Source of the DNA: Dorea sp. CAG:317
GTDB lineage: Bacteria; Bacillota; Clostridia; Lachnospirales; Lachnospiraceae
DNA: 64,000 bases
Direction of reading: 5' to 3'
Assembly (NCBI GenBank): GCA_000433535.1
Contig: FR892666.1
Location: 125,817-189,816 of the forward strand
The notes beneath the pieces were generated by a model. It saw nothing but the letters and a program-made list of their open reading frames with translations. It searched no databases and was not told the origin of the DNA. Each line of letters begins with the position of its first letter. Within the stretch, counting starts at the first letter, position 1. Positions 36,297 through 44,148 of this stretch are shown piece after piece. Both the position numbers and the translations under genes were made by a program.

Positions 36297-36357
36297 TTGC
36301 ATATTTATAAATATTGGTGTATATTAATTCTTGCGATCAAGAATTGCATATTTATAC
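36297..36357 (+). promoter_or_regulatory. argG promoter and two ArgR-like boxes
   Basis: Plus strand TTGCAT (36297-36302), 17 bases, TATATT (36320-36325). Box 1, TTGCATATTTATAA (36297-36310), covers the -35. Box 2, TTGCATATTTATAC (36344-36357), lies about 12 bases past the predicted start. Between them an 8-bp inverted repeat AATTCTTG-CGAT-CAAGAATT (36326-36345) sits at the start point. The boxes share the TTGCATAWTTATA core with the argC promoter. Confidence 0.72.
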
Positions 36358-36392
36358 AGGCAAAACAATTTACAGTTTAGGAGGTTTTACAT

Positions 36393-37613
36393 ATGAAAGA
36401 GAAAGTTGTATTAGCGTATTCCGGAGGGCTTGACACTACAGCCATTATCCCTTGGCTCAAAGAAAATTTTGACTATGAAGTTATCTGCTGCTGTGTAGAC
36501 TGCGGACAGGAAGAAGAATTAGACGGTTTGGAAGAACGTGCAAAATTATCCGGCGCTTCCAAATTATATATTGAAGATATCGTAGACGATTTCTGCGACA
36601 ATTACATTGTACCTTGCGTACAGGCACATGCCATTTATGAAAATAAATATTTACTCGGCACTTCTATGGCACGTCCTGCAATTGCAAAACGTCTTGTGGA
36701 AATCGCAAGAAAAGAAGGGGCTACTGCAATCTGTCACGGAGCTACCGGAAAAGGAAACGATCAGATCCGTTTCGAGCTCGGTATTAAGGCTCTGGCTCCT
36801 GATATCAAGATTATCGCGCCTTGGCGTATGACAGACGTATGGACCATGAATTCTCGCGAGGAAGAGATTGAATATTGTAAAGCACATGGTATTGATCTCC
36901 CATTTGACGCAAGCCACAGTTACAGCCGTGACCGTAACTTATGGCACATCAGCCACGAGGGTCTGGAACTGGAAGATCCTGCATGCGAACCAAACTATGA
37001 CGACTTACTGGTACTTGGCGTATCTCCTGAGAAAGCTCCGGATGAAGCAGAGTATGTAACAATGACTTTTGAAAAAGGTGTTCCTAAGAGCATCAACGGA
37101 GAAGAAATGAAAGTTTCTGATATTATCCGCAAGCTAAATGAACTTGGTGGAAAGCACGGCGTCGGAATCTGCGACATTGTAGAAAACCGTGTTGTGGGCA
37201 TGAAATCCCGCGGAGTCTATGAAACACCTGGCGGAACCATCCTCTATGAAGCACATCAGCAGTTAGAAGAACTCGTTCTCGACCGTGCTACTTATGAAGT
37301 AAAAGAAGAAATGGGCAACAAACTGTCTCAGGTTGTATATGAAGGTAAATGGTTCACACCACTTCGCGAAGCAATTCAAGCATTTATCGAGAGCACACAG
37401 GAATATGTGACAGGCGAAGTAAAATTCAAACTTTACAAAGGAAATATCATCAAAGCCGGAACAACTTCTCCATACTCTCTGTACAGCGAATCTCTGGCAA
37501 GCTTTACAACCGGCGATCTCTATGATCACCACGATGCAGACGGATTTATCAATCTGTTCGGTCTGCCGCTTAAGGTTCGCGCTATGAAAATGGCTGAAGT
37601 CGAAGGCAAATAA
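36393..37613 (+). CDS. argG: Argininosuccinate synthase
   Basis: A 406-residue enzyme joining citrulline and aspartate with ATP. The N-type PP-loop is [16 protein letters not shown] near 9-20. Other family stretches are [30 protein letters not shown] and the acidic end of the synthetase domain near 180-195. AGGAGG precedes the ATG. argH, its usual partner, is not adjacent; a terminator follows. It is on the opposite strand from argCJBD, 2.2 kb away, but carries the same ArgR-like boxes, so both units are probably co-repressed by arginine. Confidence 0.97.
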   Translation: MKEKVVLAYSGGLDTTAIIPWLKENFDYEVICCCVDCGQEEELDGLEERAKLSGASKLYIEDIVDDFCDNYIVPCVQAHAIYENKYLLGTSMARPAIAKRLVEIARKEGATAICHGATGKGNDQIRFELGIKALAPDIKIIAPWRMTDVWTMNSREEEIEYCKAHGIDLPFDASHSYSRDRNLWHISHEGLELEDPACEPNYDDLLVLGVSPEKAPDEAEYVTMTFEKGVPKSINGEEMKVSDIIRKLNELGGKHGVGICDIVENRVVGMKSRGVYETPGGTILYEAHQQLEELVLDRATYEVKEEMGNKLSQVVYEGKWFTPLREAIQAFIESTQEYVTGEVKFKLYKGNIIKAGTTSPYSLYSESLASFTTGDLYDHHDADGFINLFGLPLKVRAMKMAEVEGK

Positions 37614-37641
37614 TAGTATACTATGAATATCCTTATATAAA

Positions 37642-37688
37642 AAAGGGGCATATCAGAAATCACATAGTGAAAACTGATATGCTCCTTT
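37642..37688. terminator. Bidirectional terminator between argG and lspA
   Basis: A 15-bp stem (37642-37656 and 37674-37688, one G-T position) with a 17-base loop. On the minus strand T6 follows (for lspA); on the plus strand the downstream run is weak (TTCATTTT), so it works better for the minus-strand genes. Confidence 0.85.
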
Positions 37689-37718
37689 GCTTCATTTTAA
37701 ACGCAATATTACTCGTCT

Positions 37719-38183
37719 TTACTTCCTCTTACCAATCCTGCCGATTCCGACGAAAACTGCACCGATAACAATATAGAAATCCGCAAGATTCGCTGTCAGA
37801 CTGGAAAGGAATTTATTTTTGCTCTGAAAACCAATGTAATCAATCACCTTTTTCCTTACCAGACGATCGTAAATATTGCTGGCTGCTCCTGCTGTGAGAA
37901 AGATCATTCCTGTTTTCTCCAACCATTTCCCTTTCTTTAGGAACAACAAGAAATCATAGAACAAAATCACCACGCCTGTGACGGCAGAAGCCCCCTGCAC
38001 AATTCCGGGATATTTCTCCAAGGTACTTAACAAAAAGCCACGGTTATATACTTTGCGAAGCACAATTCCCGGAACAATACACTTTCGTTCTTCCCGTCTG
38101 TCAAATGTATCTTCGATATACTGCTTTATCCCCATATCAATACAGAGAAGAATCGCAAACATACCGACAAAACCGGCAACCAT
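37719..38183 (-). CDS. lspA: Lipoprotein signal peptidase (SPase II), divergent
   Basis: A 154-residue membrane aspartyl protease that removes signal peptides from prolipoproteins. Four hydrophobic segments are seen. The catalytic aspartates lie in GAASNIYDRLV near 110 and TANLADFYIVIG near 135, and VYNRGFLLS replaces the usual RNxGaaF segment. It differs from typical LspA in several conserved positions, so it may be a second paralogue with altered specificity. Its ATG overlaps the stop of the 96-residue gene upstream (TAATG). Confidence 0.82.
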   Translation of the reverse strand: MVAGFVGMFAILLCIDMGIKQYIEDTFDRREERKCIVPGIVLRKVYNRGFLLSTLEKYPGIVQGASAVTGVVILFYDFLLFLKKGKWLEKTGMIFLTAGAASNIYDRLVRKKVIDYIGFQSKNKFLSSLTANLADFYIVIGAVFVGIGRIGKRK

Positions 38184-38473
38184 TACAAAACTCCCTTAAT
38201 TCGCTCGATCTCTTCTTCCAGTCTTCTCGTCTCTCTGTCACGCTTTTCAATCGCTTCACACATTGCCACATAGTCAAGATCTGAGATCTCACCGTCTTTA
38301 AACTTCTCATAAACCATACGTCCGATATCAATGAAATCCCTGTCATTCGCACGCTGAAGTCCTCGGATATTACTCTTTAACTTCTGAATCTCTATCGTAT
38401 CTTCTGTCTTCTTCCCGATGTCACTTGCCACATCTGATATTTTCTTTCCAAGTTCTTCAAAAAAATCTGCCAT
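38183..38473 (-). CDS. Coiled-coil small protein, function unknown
   Basis: A 96-residue soluble, highly charged protein predicted to be almost all helix (for example EEEIERIKGVL at the end and DTIEIQKLKSNIRGLQ near 25). It resembles conserved Clostridia proteins that begin with FEELGKKISDVASDIGKKTED and sometimes carry a C-terminal zinc ribbon, which is missing here. AAAGGAG precedes the ATG. One-base overlap with lspA implies coupled translation. No function is known. Confidence 0.8.
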   Translation of the reverse strand: MADFFEELGKKISDVASDIGKKTEDTIEIQKLKSNIRGLQRANDRDFIDIGRMVYEKFKDGEISDLDYVAMCEAIEKRDRETRRLEEEIERIKGVL

Positions 38474-38500
38474 TACTTTTGTCTCCTTTTCTCTATTTTC

Positions 38501-40219
38501 TTACAGCTGGCGCAAAGTATCCAGTGAACGATACAGATCCATCGTCCCATACCCCCACTCCTCATTGGGATACTCAGCCTGCGGCTGCCGGTTCGCACCC
38601 AGCACAATGATCGTTCTGATCTGGCTTGCGCTCACCCCTCTCGCCCCCGGCTGCTGCATGATCCACTCCAGAAGCAACGCCACTGCTCCGGCAGTGATTC
38701 CTGTCGCTGCACTGGAGCTGCTCCTCGTCACAAAATTCTTCTGAATACCGGCTCCGGTGATATTCACTCCCGGCGCTGCAAAATCCGGCTTAATAATTCC
38801 ATCTCTAGTATACCCTCTCCCCGAATTAATATCAACCGCATTATCGTCACTATTATAATATGCCACTGTCATCGCATGCCTGCTTGTTCCGGGCTCTGTA
38901 AGCGTGTTATCCGGATTCGCTTCGAGGAAATACACTTCCCCGCTTAAGAACTCTTCCATGGGAAGCCACATGTGATACTCGCCCTCCGACATCTGTATCG
39001 GTTCCACATTGATTCTCCATATTCCCGGCGCCGGATTGTGAAACCGCATAAAAATAAGCTGTGAATCGTTATTCTCAAGAAACAGGCGATATTCTACATC
39101 TACTTCTGTCCGTTCAAAGGTAAATACAAAGTGATAGCGATATCCCTGTCTTAACGATACTTGTCTTGTACGCTCCCCGGAAGGAGATGTGATAGAAAGC
39201 GTCACGACATTCGGAAGCGCTGACCAAAGCTCTGTCACAAAACCAGTGACCCCATTCCCCACCCGGATTTCTGCCGAAGATGTACTGTTTCTGTCTGCAA
39301 AGCGGTGATAATAATGATGCCTTTTTGCCGCTTCATTTCCCGTTCCGATCACGACACTGCGATTTAACACACGGGAATAAAAGTCCAAGATCAGCGATAG
39401 GGGGGTCGTTCCGTTATGCCCTCCGAAATTAGTTCCGAGGGCAATGCAGATTACAAGCGGCATCTTCCTCTGCTGCGCCAAATGATTCAAATATTTAAGC
39501 CCCAACATAATATCATTTTCCTGATAACAAAGCGCATCTTCCCGAATTGCGTAAAAATCCTTCAGATACTTCTTTGCCTCTTTCAGTTTTACTACTGCAA
39601 TGGATGCCGCCGGAGCCGCCCCAAGAAATTGCTGCTCCAGATCTGCACCTCCCGCCGCCACACTGGCAAGAAATGTCCCATGCCCATGTAGATCCTCACT
39701 GGGTACAATGTCGAGGGGATTTTCTGCACGAAGCGCCCGGTTGATTTCCTCTTCCGTGTAGGCGCTTCCATATTCCAATCCTTCCGGCGGCGTCCCTGTC
39801 TGTATCGTCTGATCCCAGATACCGACAATTCTCGTTTTCCCTTCTGAGTCAAAGAAAATGGGATTGCTGTAGTTAATTCCTGTATCTACGAAGCCGATCA
39901 TCACATTTTCCCCCAGTAATTTTAACGTCGGATAATTCTGTACCGCCGTTATCCCGGCATCTTCCAGTGCTTCCATATCAAGGAGACTGTAACAATCCGG
40001 TATGGAATTGTACCAATAGCGCTCCAGCGTAAGTGGCTCCAGATCCAAGCGGTTGACATACGCCGCATAAAAATCAAAATCCATCTCCTGCATACACATA
40101 TCTCCGCTATCAACACCAAGCACTTCCTGACTTCTATTCGGTGGAAAGATAAAGTCCCAATAATCCTCTGACGAAATCTTCTCTTTACAGCTTATCTGAC
40201 TTGCCTGAAATTCTTTCAT
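38501..40219 (-). CDS. S8-family (subtilisin-like) serine peptidase
   Basis: A peptidase of about 572 residues of the Csp-like Lachnospiraceae group, without a signal peptide. The catalytic triad lies in GFVDTGINYSN (Asp, near 113), EDLHGHGTFLAS (His, near 180) and RSSSSAATGITAGAVALLLEW, cited by key SSSAA (Ser, near 515). The usual GTS before the nucleophile is SSS here. An insert of about 150 residues between His and Ser forms a beta-rich domain, as in CspB/CspC. The first ATG (40237) falls inside the stem of the upstream terminator, so I prefer the ATG at 40219, though it lacks a good ribosome site. Substrate unknown. Confidence 0.88.
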   Translation of the reverse strand: MKEFQASQISCKEKISSEDYWDFIFPPNRSQEVLGVDSGDMCMQEMDFDFYAAYVNRLDLEPLTLERYWYNSIPDCYSLLDMEALEDAGITAVQNYPTLKLLGENVMIGFVDTGINYSNPIFFDSEGKTRIVGIWDQTIQTGTPPEGLEYGSAYTEEEINRALRAENPLDIVPSEDLHGHGTFLASVAAGGADLEQQFLGAAPAASIAVVKLKEAKKYLKDFYAIREDALCYQENDIMLGLKYLNHLAQQRKMPLVICIALGTNFGGHNGTTPLSLILDFYSRVLNRSVVIGTGNEAAKRHHYYHRFADRNSTSSAEIRVGNGVTGFVTELWSALPNVVTLSITSPSGERTRQVSLRQGYRYHFVFTFERTEVDVEYRLFLENNDSQLIFMRFHNPAPGIWRINVEPIQMSEGEYHMWLPMEEFLSGEVYFLEANPDNTLTEPGTSRHAMTVAYYNSDDNAVDINSGRGYTRDGIIKPDFAAPGVNITGAGIQKNFVTRSSSSAATGITAGAVALLLEWIMQQPGARGVSASQIRTIIVLGANRQPQAEYPNEEWGYGTMDLYRSLDTLRQL

Positions 40220-40221
40220 AT

Positions 40222-40267
40222 AAAAAAACTGCCTCATATACTTTTGCTTTAAGTATATGAAGCAGTT
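40222..40267 (-). terminator. Intrinsic terminator before the S8 peptidase gene
   Basis: On the minus strand a 17-bp stem (40251-40267 with 40227-40243, one G-U pair), 7-base loop, then T7. It ends the cytidylate-kinase-like gene, whose stop is 3 bp away. The T-run lies only 3 bases ahead of the ATG at 40219, so no promoter fits between them. Confidence 0.9.
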
Positions 40268-40269
40268 CG

Positions 40270-41292
40270 CTATCCATGCAGATGTTTATTTAACAATCTC
40301 TCAATGATCTCTACCGATTCTTCAATTCCATAGCTTGCACTGTTAAAACAGATGTCATAGTTTTCAGCTGCGCCCCATTTCAATCCGGTATAATTATGAA
40401 AATATTTTGCATGTTTTTTATCATATTTTTTTAACTGCTTTGCAGCTTCTTTAAATCCAATCCCCTGCACTTCCATGATTCGGCGTACTCGCTGTTCAAA
40501 CGGAGCTGTAATAAAGATACTCACATGGGGAATCCGGTTATTGGCAAGAATTACGTCTGCGCATCGTCCCATAACGATAAAATCTTCCTCTTTTGCCATT
40601 TTACAGAGAAGATCACTCTGGTTAAAGAAAATTGCATCCGCTTTCTTAAGTCCGTGATAACGGTTAAATTCTCTCAGTCGTTCTTTGATTCCTTTCGAAG
40701 ATTCAAAGCCCTTCTGATATTTATTTGCCATCATTCCGCCCTGTGTATCTTCTTCGGCATGGATTCCATAATCCTCCGCCTTTTCTACTTCCAGTCTTTT
40801 TAATACTTCACTGAAAATCTCCACGTCATAATAATTAATGTGAAGAGCATCTGCCAGGGCAAATCCGATGTCATTTCCCGCACTTCCCTGTGTACGTCCG
40901 ATACAGATAACCAGATGATCATCGTCCTTAAACTTCTGATGAAGATTGGCGGTGTTTAATTTTGCACGCTCTTCATTGATGATATCTACTTGTCCAAATG
41001 TATCCGGAAGGGCTGCAACTTCTTTTAAAATCGCATCATATTCTGTCATCACCTTGGATTTTTCTTCTTTGTTCTTAATGGTTCTTGCCATATTACTGAT
41101 CAGAGCCAGCTCACTTCGAAGAAGATGTCCCTGCGGACGGATCATCATAAGCTCCGCCAGATTCTCCACGCAGATTTTCCGCTCTTCAGAAAATGCGCGT
41201 CCAAGAGAAGAGCCGACGCATCGATACACTTCTAAATCCAGATCATAGATCCGCTCTGCGATTTCCAGACATTTTTTACGTTTATCTTCCAT
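40270..41292 (-). CDS. Cytidylate-kinase-like family protein
   Basis: A 340-residue protein. The first 125 or so residues are helical with no known domain (SLGRAFSEERKICVENLAEL). The rest is a P-loop kinase of the cytidylate-kinase-like type: VICIGRTQGSAGNDIGFALADAL near 127, INYYDVEIF, FIVMGRCADVIL near 245, and the RVRRIMEVQG lid-like stretch. Family members in Clostridia are common but substrate is untested; it is not the housekeeping Cmk. It ends at a strong terminator and follows the antiporter gene by 15 bp. Confidence 0.82.
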   Translation of the reverse strand: MEDKRKKCLEIAERIYDLDLEVYRCVGSSLGRAFSEERKICVENLAELMMIRPQGHLLRSELALISNMARTIKNKEEKSKVMTEYDAILKEVAALPDTFGQVDIINEERAKLNTANLHQKFKDDDHLVICIGRTQGSAGNDIGFALADALHINYYDVEIFSEVLKRLEVEKAEDYGIHAEEDTQGGMMANKYQKGFESSKGIKERLREFNRYHGLKKADAIFFNQSDLLCKMAKEEDFIVMGRCADVILANNRIPHVSIFITAPFEQRVRRIMEVQGIGFKEAAKQLKKYDKKHAKYFHNYTGLKWGAAENYDICFNSASYGIEESVEIIERLLNKHLHG

Positions 41293-41307
41293 ATCCGCTC
41301 TCCCTCC

Positions 41308-42672
41308 TTACACAAAGAATACCAGGCTGTCCACAAGGAACACCGGCACCAAAAACATCAAGGACCATAACATGTATCCGAAAAAAGAAGGCATGTTAAT
41401 ACCATTTTCGTCGGAAATAGATTTCACCATAAAGTTCGGTGCATTACCGATATAAGTATTTGCTCCCATAAATACTGCTCCACAGGAAATTGCAGTCAGC
41501 ATCTTCACGGACACGGTTCCCACCGTTGTTGCCATTCCACTCGTAAATCCAAGCGTACCTGCGGTAGTAAGGAATACAAGATAGGTCGGTGTATTATCAA
41601 GAAAGCTTGAAAGTGCGCCGGTCGCCCAGAACATCTGCAACGGCTTTGTAATTCCAAGCTGCGCGCCATATGCCTTCAAAAGCATAAGCGCCGGCTGCAT
41701 GGTAATGAAAATACCGATGAACAGCACTGCAACCTCCTGAATTGCTCCCCATGTGAAATGGTTTCTTGTACGAATCTTCGCATCGGTTGTTTTAAAGGAC
41801 AAATATGCCGCCAGCAGGATAATTACAATTTCAATCAGTGAAGCATAACTCAGTGTCACCTCTCCAAACACATGAATCCCCAGCGGATTACCGGAAGCAT
41901 CCTGAAATGCCGGCATATTTGGCAAAGTCCCACTTAAGATAACTGCTGCCACGATCATAACAACAAAGATTAAATTGTGAAGACCATCAATCTTAAAATC
42001 TGTTCCCGGTTTACTGATATCCGGCTTCAATCCTCTTGCAATATCTTTGCGGTAAGCTCTGCGATCGAGGAAATAGAATACCGTCAATAAGATAACTGCA
42101 TTAAAGATCAATATTTTGAATAAATGCATACTCCAGAAAAACGGAACTCCTCTCATAAATCCCATAAGAAGCGGCGGATCTCCGATTGGTGTCAGACAGC
42201 CGCCCATATTGGATACGAGGAAAATGAAAAACACCATAATATGACGTTTTCTTCTTCTCCATGAATTCATTTTCAACACCGGACGCACAAGAAGCATACT
42301 TGCTCCCGTCGTGCCGATCACACTTGCAAGTACAGTACCAAATCCCAGAAGTGCCACATTAATTCTCGGCGATCCTGCAAAGTCACCTTCCAAAGTTATG
42401 TTACCTGCTACGCAAAACAGTCCAAATAACAGGACAATGAACGTCAGGTAATCATTTAACACACACTCCAATACTGTTTCCACTGAAGCTGCCGGTCCAT
42501 TTAACACTGCAAACGGGATAATGAATAGCAGGGAACAAACAGCCACCACCAGCGGTTGATTTTTCTCCCACCATTCTCCTTTGACCAAAGGAAGTACCGC
42601 AATGCAGAGCAAAAGCCCTGCAAATGGAATGCAGAGCCATGCCGGTACAGCTAATTCTATCATATTCTCCAT
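41308..42672 (-). CDS. NhaD-like sodium:proton antiporter / citrate-transporter superfamily permease
   Basis: A 454-residue ion-transporter-superfamily protein with about 11-12 membrane segments. Family marks include GNITLEGDFAGSPRINV near 90, SVIGTTGASMLLVRPVLKMN near 117-136, and VSNMGGCLTPIGDPPLLMGFMRGVPFFW, cited by key LTPIGDPPL near 160. SFLDNTPTYLVFL near 345 is also present. The paired GTTGAS and DNTPTY segments fit a sodium-coupled elevator transporter. GGGGG precedes the ATG. It follows clpX by 12 bp. Confidence 0.85.
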   Translation of the reverse strand: MENMIELAVPAWLCIPFAGLLLCIAVLPLVKGEWWEKNQPLVVAVCSLLFIIPFAVLNGPAASVETVLECVLNDYLTFIVLLFGLFCVAGNITLEGDFAGSPRINVALLGFGTVLASVIGTTGASMLLVRPVLKMNSWRRRKRHIMVFFIFLVSNMGGCLTPIGDPPLLMGFMRGVPFFWSMHLFKILIFNAVILLTVFYFLDRRAYRKDIARGLKPDISKPGTDFKIDGLHNLIFVVMIVAAVILSGTLPNMPAFQDASGNPLGIHVFGEVTLSYASLIEIVIILLAAYLSFKTTDAKIRTRNHFTWGAIQEVAVLFIGIFITMQPALMLLKAYGAQLGITKPLQMFWATGALSSFLDNTPTYLVFLTTAGTLGFTSGMATTVGTVSVKMLTAISCGAVFMGANTYIGNAPNFMVKSISDENGINMPSFFGYMLWSLMFLVPVFLVDSLVFFV

Positions 42673-42684
42673 TTAAATTTCCCC

Positions 42685-44121
42685 CTACTGTAGTCTCGGA
42701 ACATCCTGACCGCGCAGTGTAATGATCGGTCCGCCTGTTCCTTCTATATATTCTCTCGTAATTACTACATGACCGATGCTGTCATCTTTTGGAATCTCAT
42801 ACATGATATCCAGCATAAATTCCTCGATGATCGCACGGAGTGCACGGGCACCTGTATCTTTCTCCATCGCCTTCTTCGCAATGGCACGAAGCGCACCTTC
42901 GTCAAATTCCAGATCTACTTCATCCAGCGCAAGAAGCTTCTGATACTGTTTCAGAATTGCATTGCGTGGTTCTTTTAAGATCTTGATCATCATATCTTCG
43001 TCTAATCCCTTTAAAGTAAATACAATCGGAAGACGGCCAAGGAACTCTGGAATCATGCCGAAGTTTCTCAAATCTTCGATAGTCACTTTCTCAAGAATCG
43101 TCTTATCGCGATCATATTTATCCTTCAGATCTGCGCCAAAACCAATGGACGCCTGTTTTGTCAGACGTTCTTTGATGATTCCGTCCAGATCCGGGAATGC
43201 ACCGCCGCAGATAAACAAAATATTTCTTGTATTGATCGTAGTCAGAGGAACCATTGCATTTTTACTGTTTGCGCCAACCGGAACTTCTACGTCACTTCCC
43301 TCCAGAAGCTTCAACATTCCCTGCTGTACGGATTCACCACTTACATCTCTCTGACTCGTATTTTTCTTCTTGGCGATCTTATCGATCTCATCAATAAAGA
43401 TAATTCCCTGTTCTGCTTTCTCTACGTCGTTATCTGCTGCTGCCAATAATTTCGAAACTACACTTTCAATATCGTCGCCTATGTATCCCGCTTCTGTAAG
43501 GGAGGTTGCATCTGTAATGGCAAGCGGCACATCCAGAAGGCGCGCCAAGGTCTTCACAAGATACGTTTTACCGGAACCGGTTGGTCCGATCATCAGCATA
43601 TTAGACTTCTCAATCTCGATATCGTCCATCGTATCTGTAGCCACACGTTTATAATGATTGTAAACAGCAACAGAGATTACTTTCTTCGCATACTCCTGCC
43701 CCACAACATAATCATCCAGTTTGGCTTTGATCTTATGAGGCGCCGGAAGATTCTTGATGTCGATCAGAGGCTTTCTCTCTTCCCCTTCTTTTTTCTTCTT
43801 CAGCTTCTGTTTCTTCGGAATCGCCTGCTCCAGATCAGACATATTCATAATCTGGATTCCCGGCATATTCATAAGCTGGCTGTAATCAATATTTCCATTA
43901 TTCATAGCGTCAAAGCTCTTCTGCATACAGTCGCTGCACACAGAAATATGGTTGGGCAGATCAATCATCTTCCCTGCCACACTCTCCGGACGTCTGCAAA
44001 TAAAACATACTTTTTCGTACTCGTCATCCTTCTCATCTTTGGTCGACTCTACGCTGACAGTTTCAACCTTTTCTACTTCTTGGTTCTGGTCATTTGGATT
44101 TTTATTTTCCTGATCAGACAT
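42685..44121 (-). CDS. clpX: ClpX-type AAA+ unfoldase, divergent
   Basis: A 478-residue ClpX-like protein. A zinc-binding domain (CFICRRPES ... CSDC, near 41-66) is followed by an unusually long linker with KKQKLKKKKEGEERK near 100-115. The AAA+ core has GPTGSGKT near 178, IIFIDEIDK near 243, pore loop 1 AGYIGDD near 213, and sensor/Arg region GMIPEFLGRLP near 355. The IGF loop for ClpP docking is present (ASIGFGADL near 330). The second pore loop lacks the canonical RKH: it reads VGANSKNAM. No clpP or tig is adjacent. It may be a second, specialised ClpX. Confidence 0.85.
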   Translation of the reverse strand: MSDQENKNPNDQNQEVEKVETVSVESTKDEKDDEYEKVCFICRRPESVAGKMIDLPNHISVCSDCMQKSFDAMNNGNIDYSQLMNMPGIQIMNMSDLEQAIPKKQKLKKKKEGEERKPLIDIKNLPAPHKIKAKLDDYVVGQEYAKKVISVAVYNHYKRVATDTMDDIEIEKSNMLMIGPTGSGKTYLVKTLARLLDVPLAITDATSLTEAGYIGDDIESVVSKLLAAADNDVEKAEQGIIFIDEIDKIAKKKNTSQRDVSGESVQQGMLKLLEGSDVEVPVGANSKNAMVPLTTINTRNILFICGGAFPDLDGIIKERLTKQASIGFGADLKDKYDRDKTILEKVTIEDLRNFGMIPEFLGRLPIVFTLKGLDEDMMIKILKEPRNAILKQYQKLLALDEVDLEFDEGALRAIAKKAMEKDTGARALRAIIEEFMLDIMYEIPKDDSIGHVVITREYIEGTGGPIITLRGQDVPRLQ

Positions 44122-44148
44122 ACTATCCCTTCTTTCTCCTTGTTCTTA

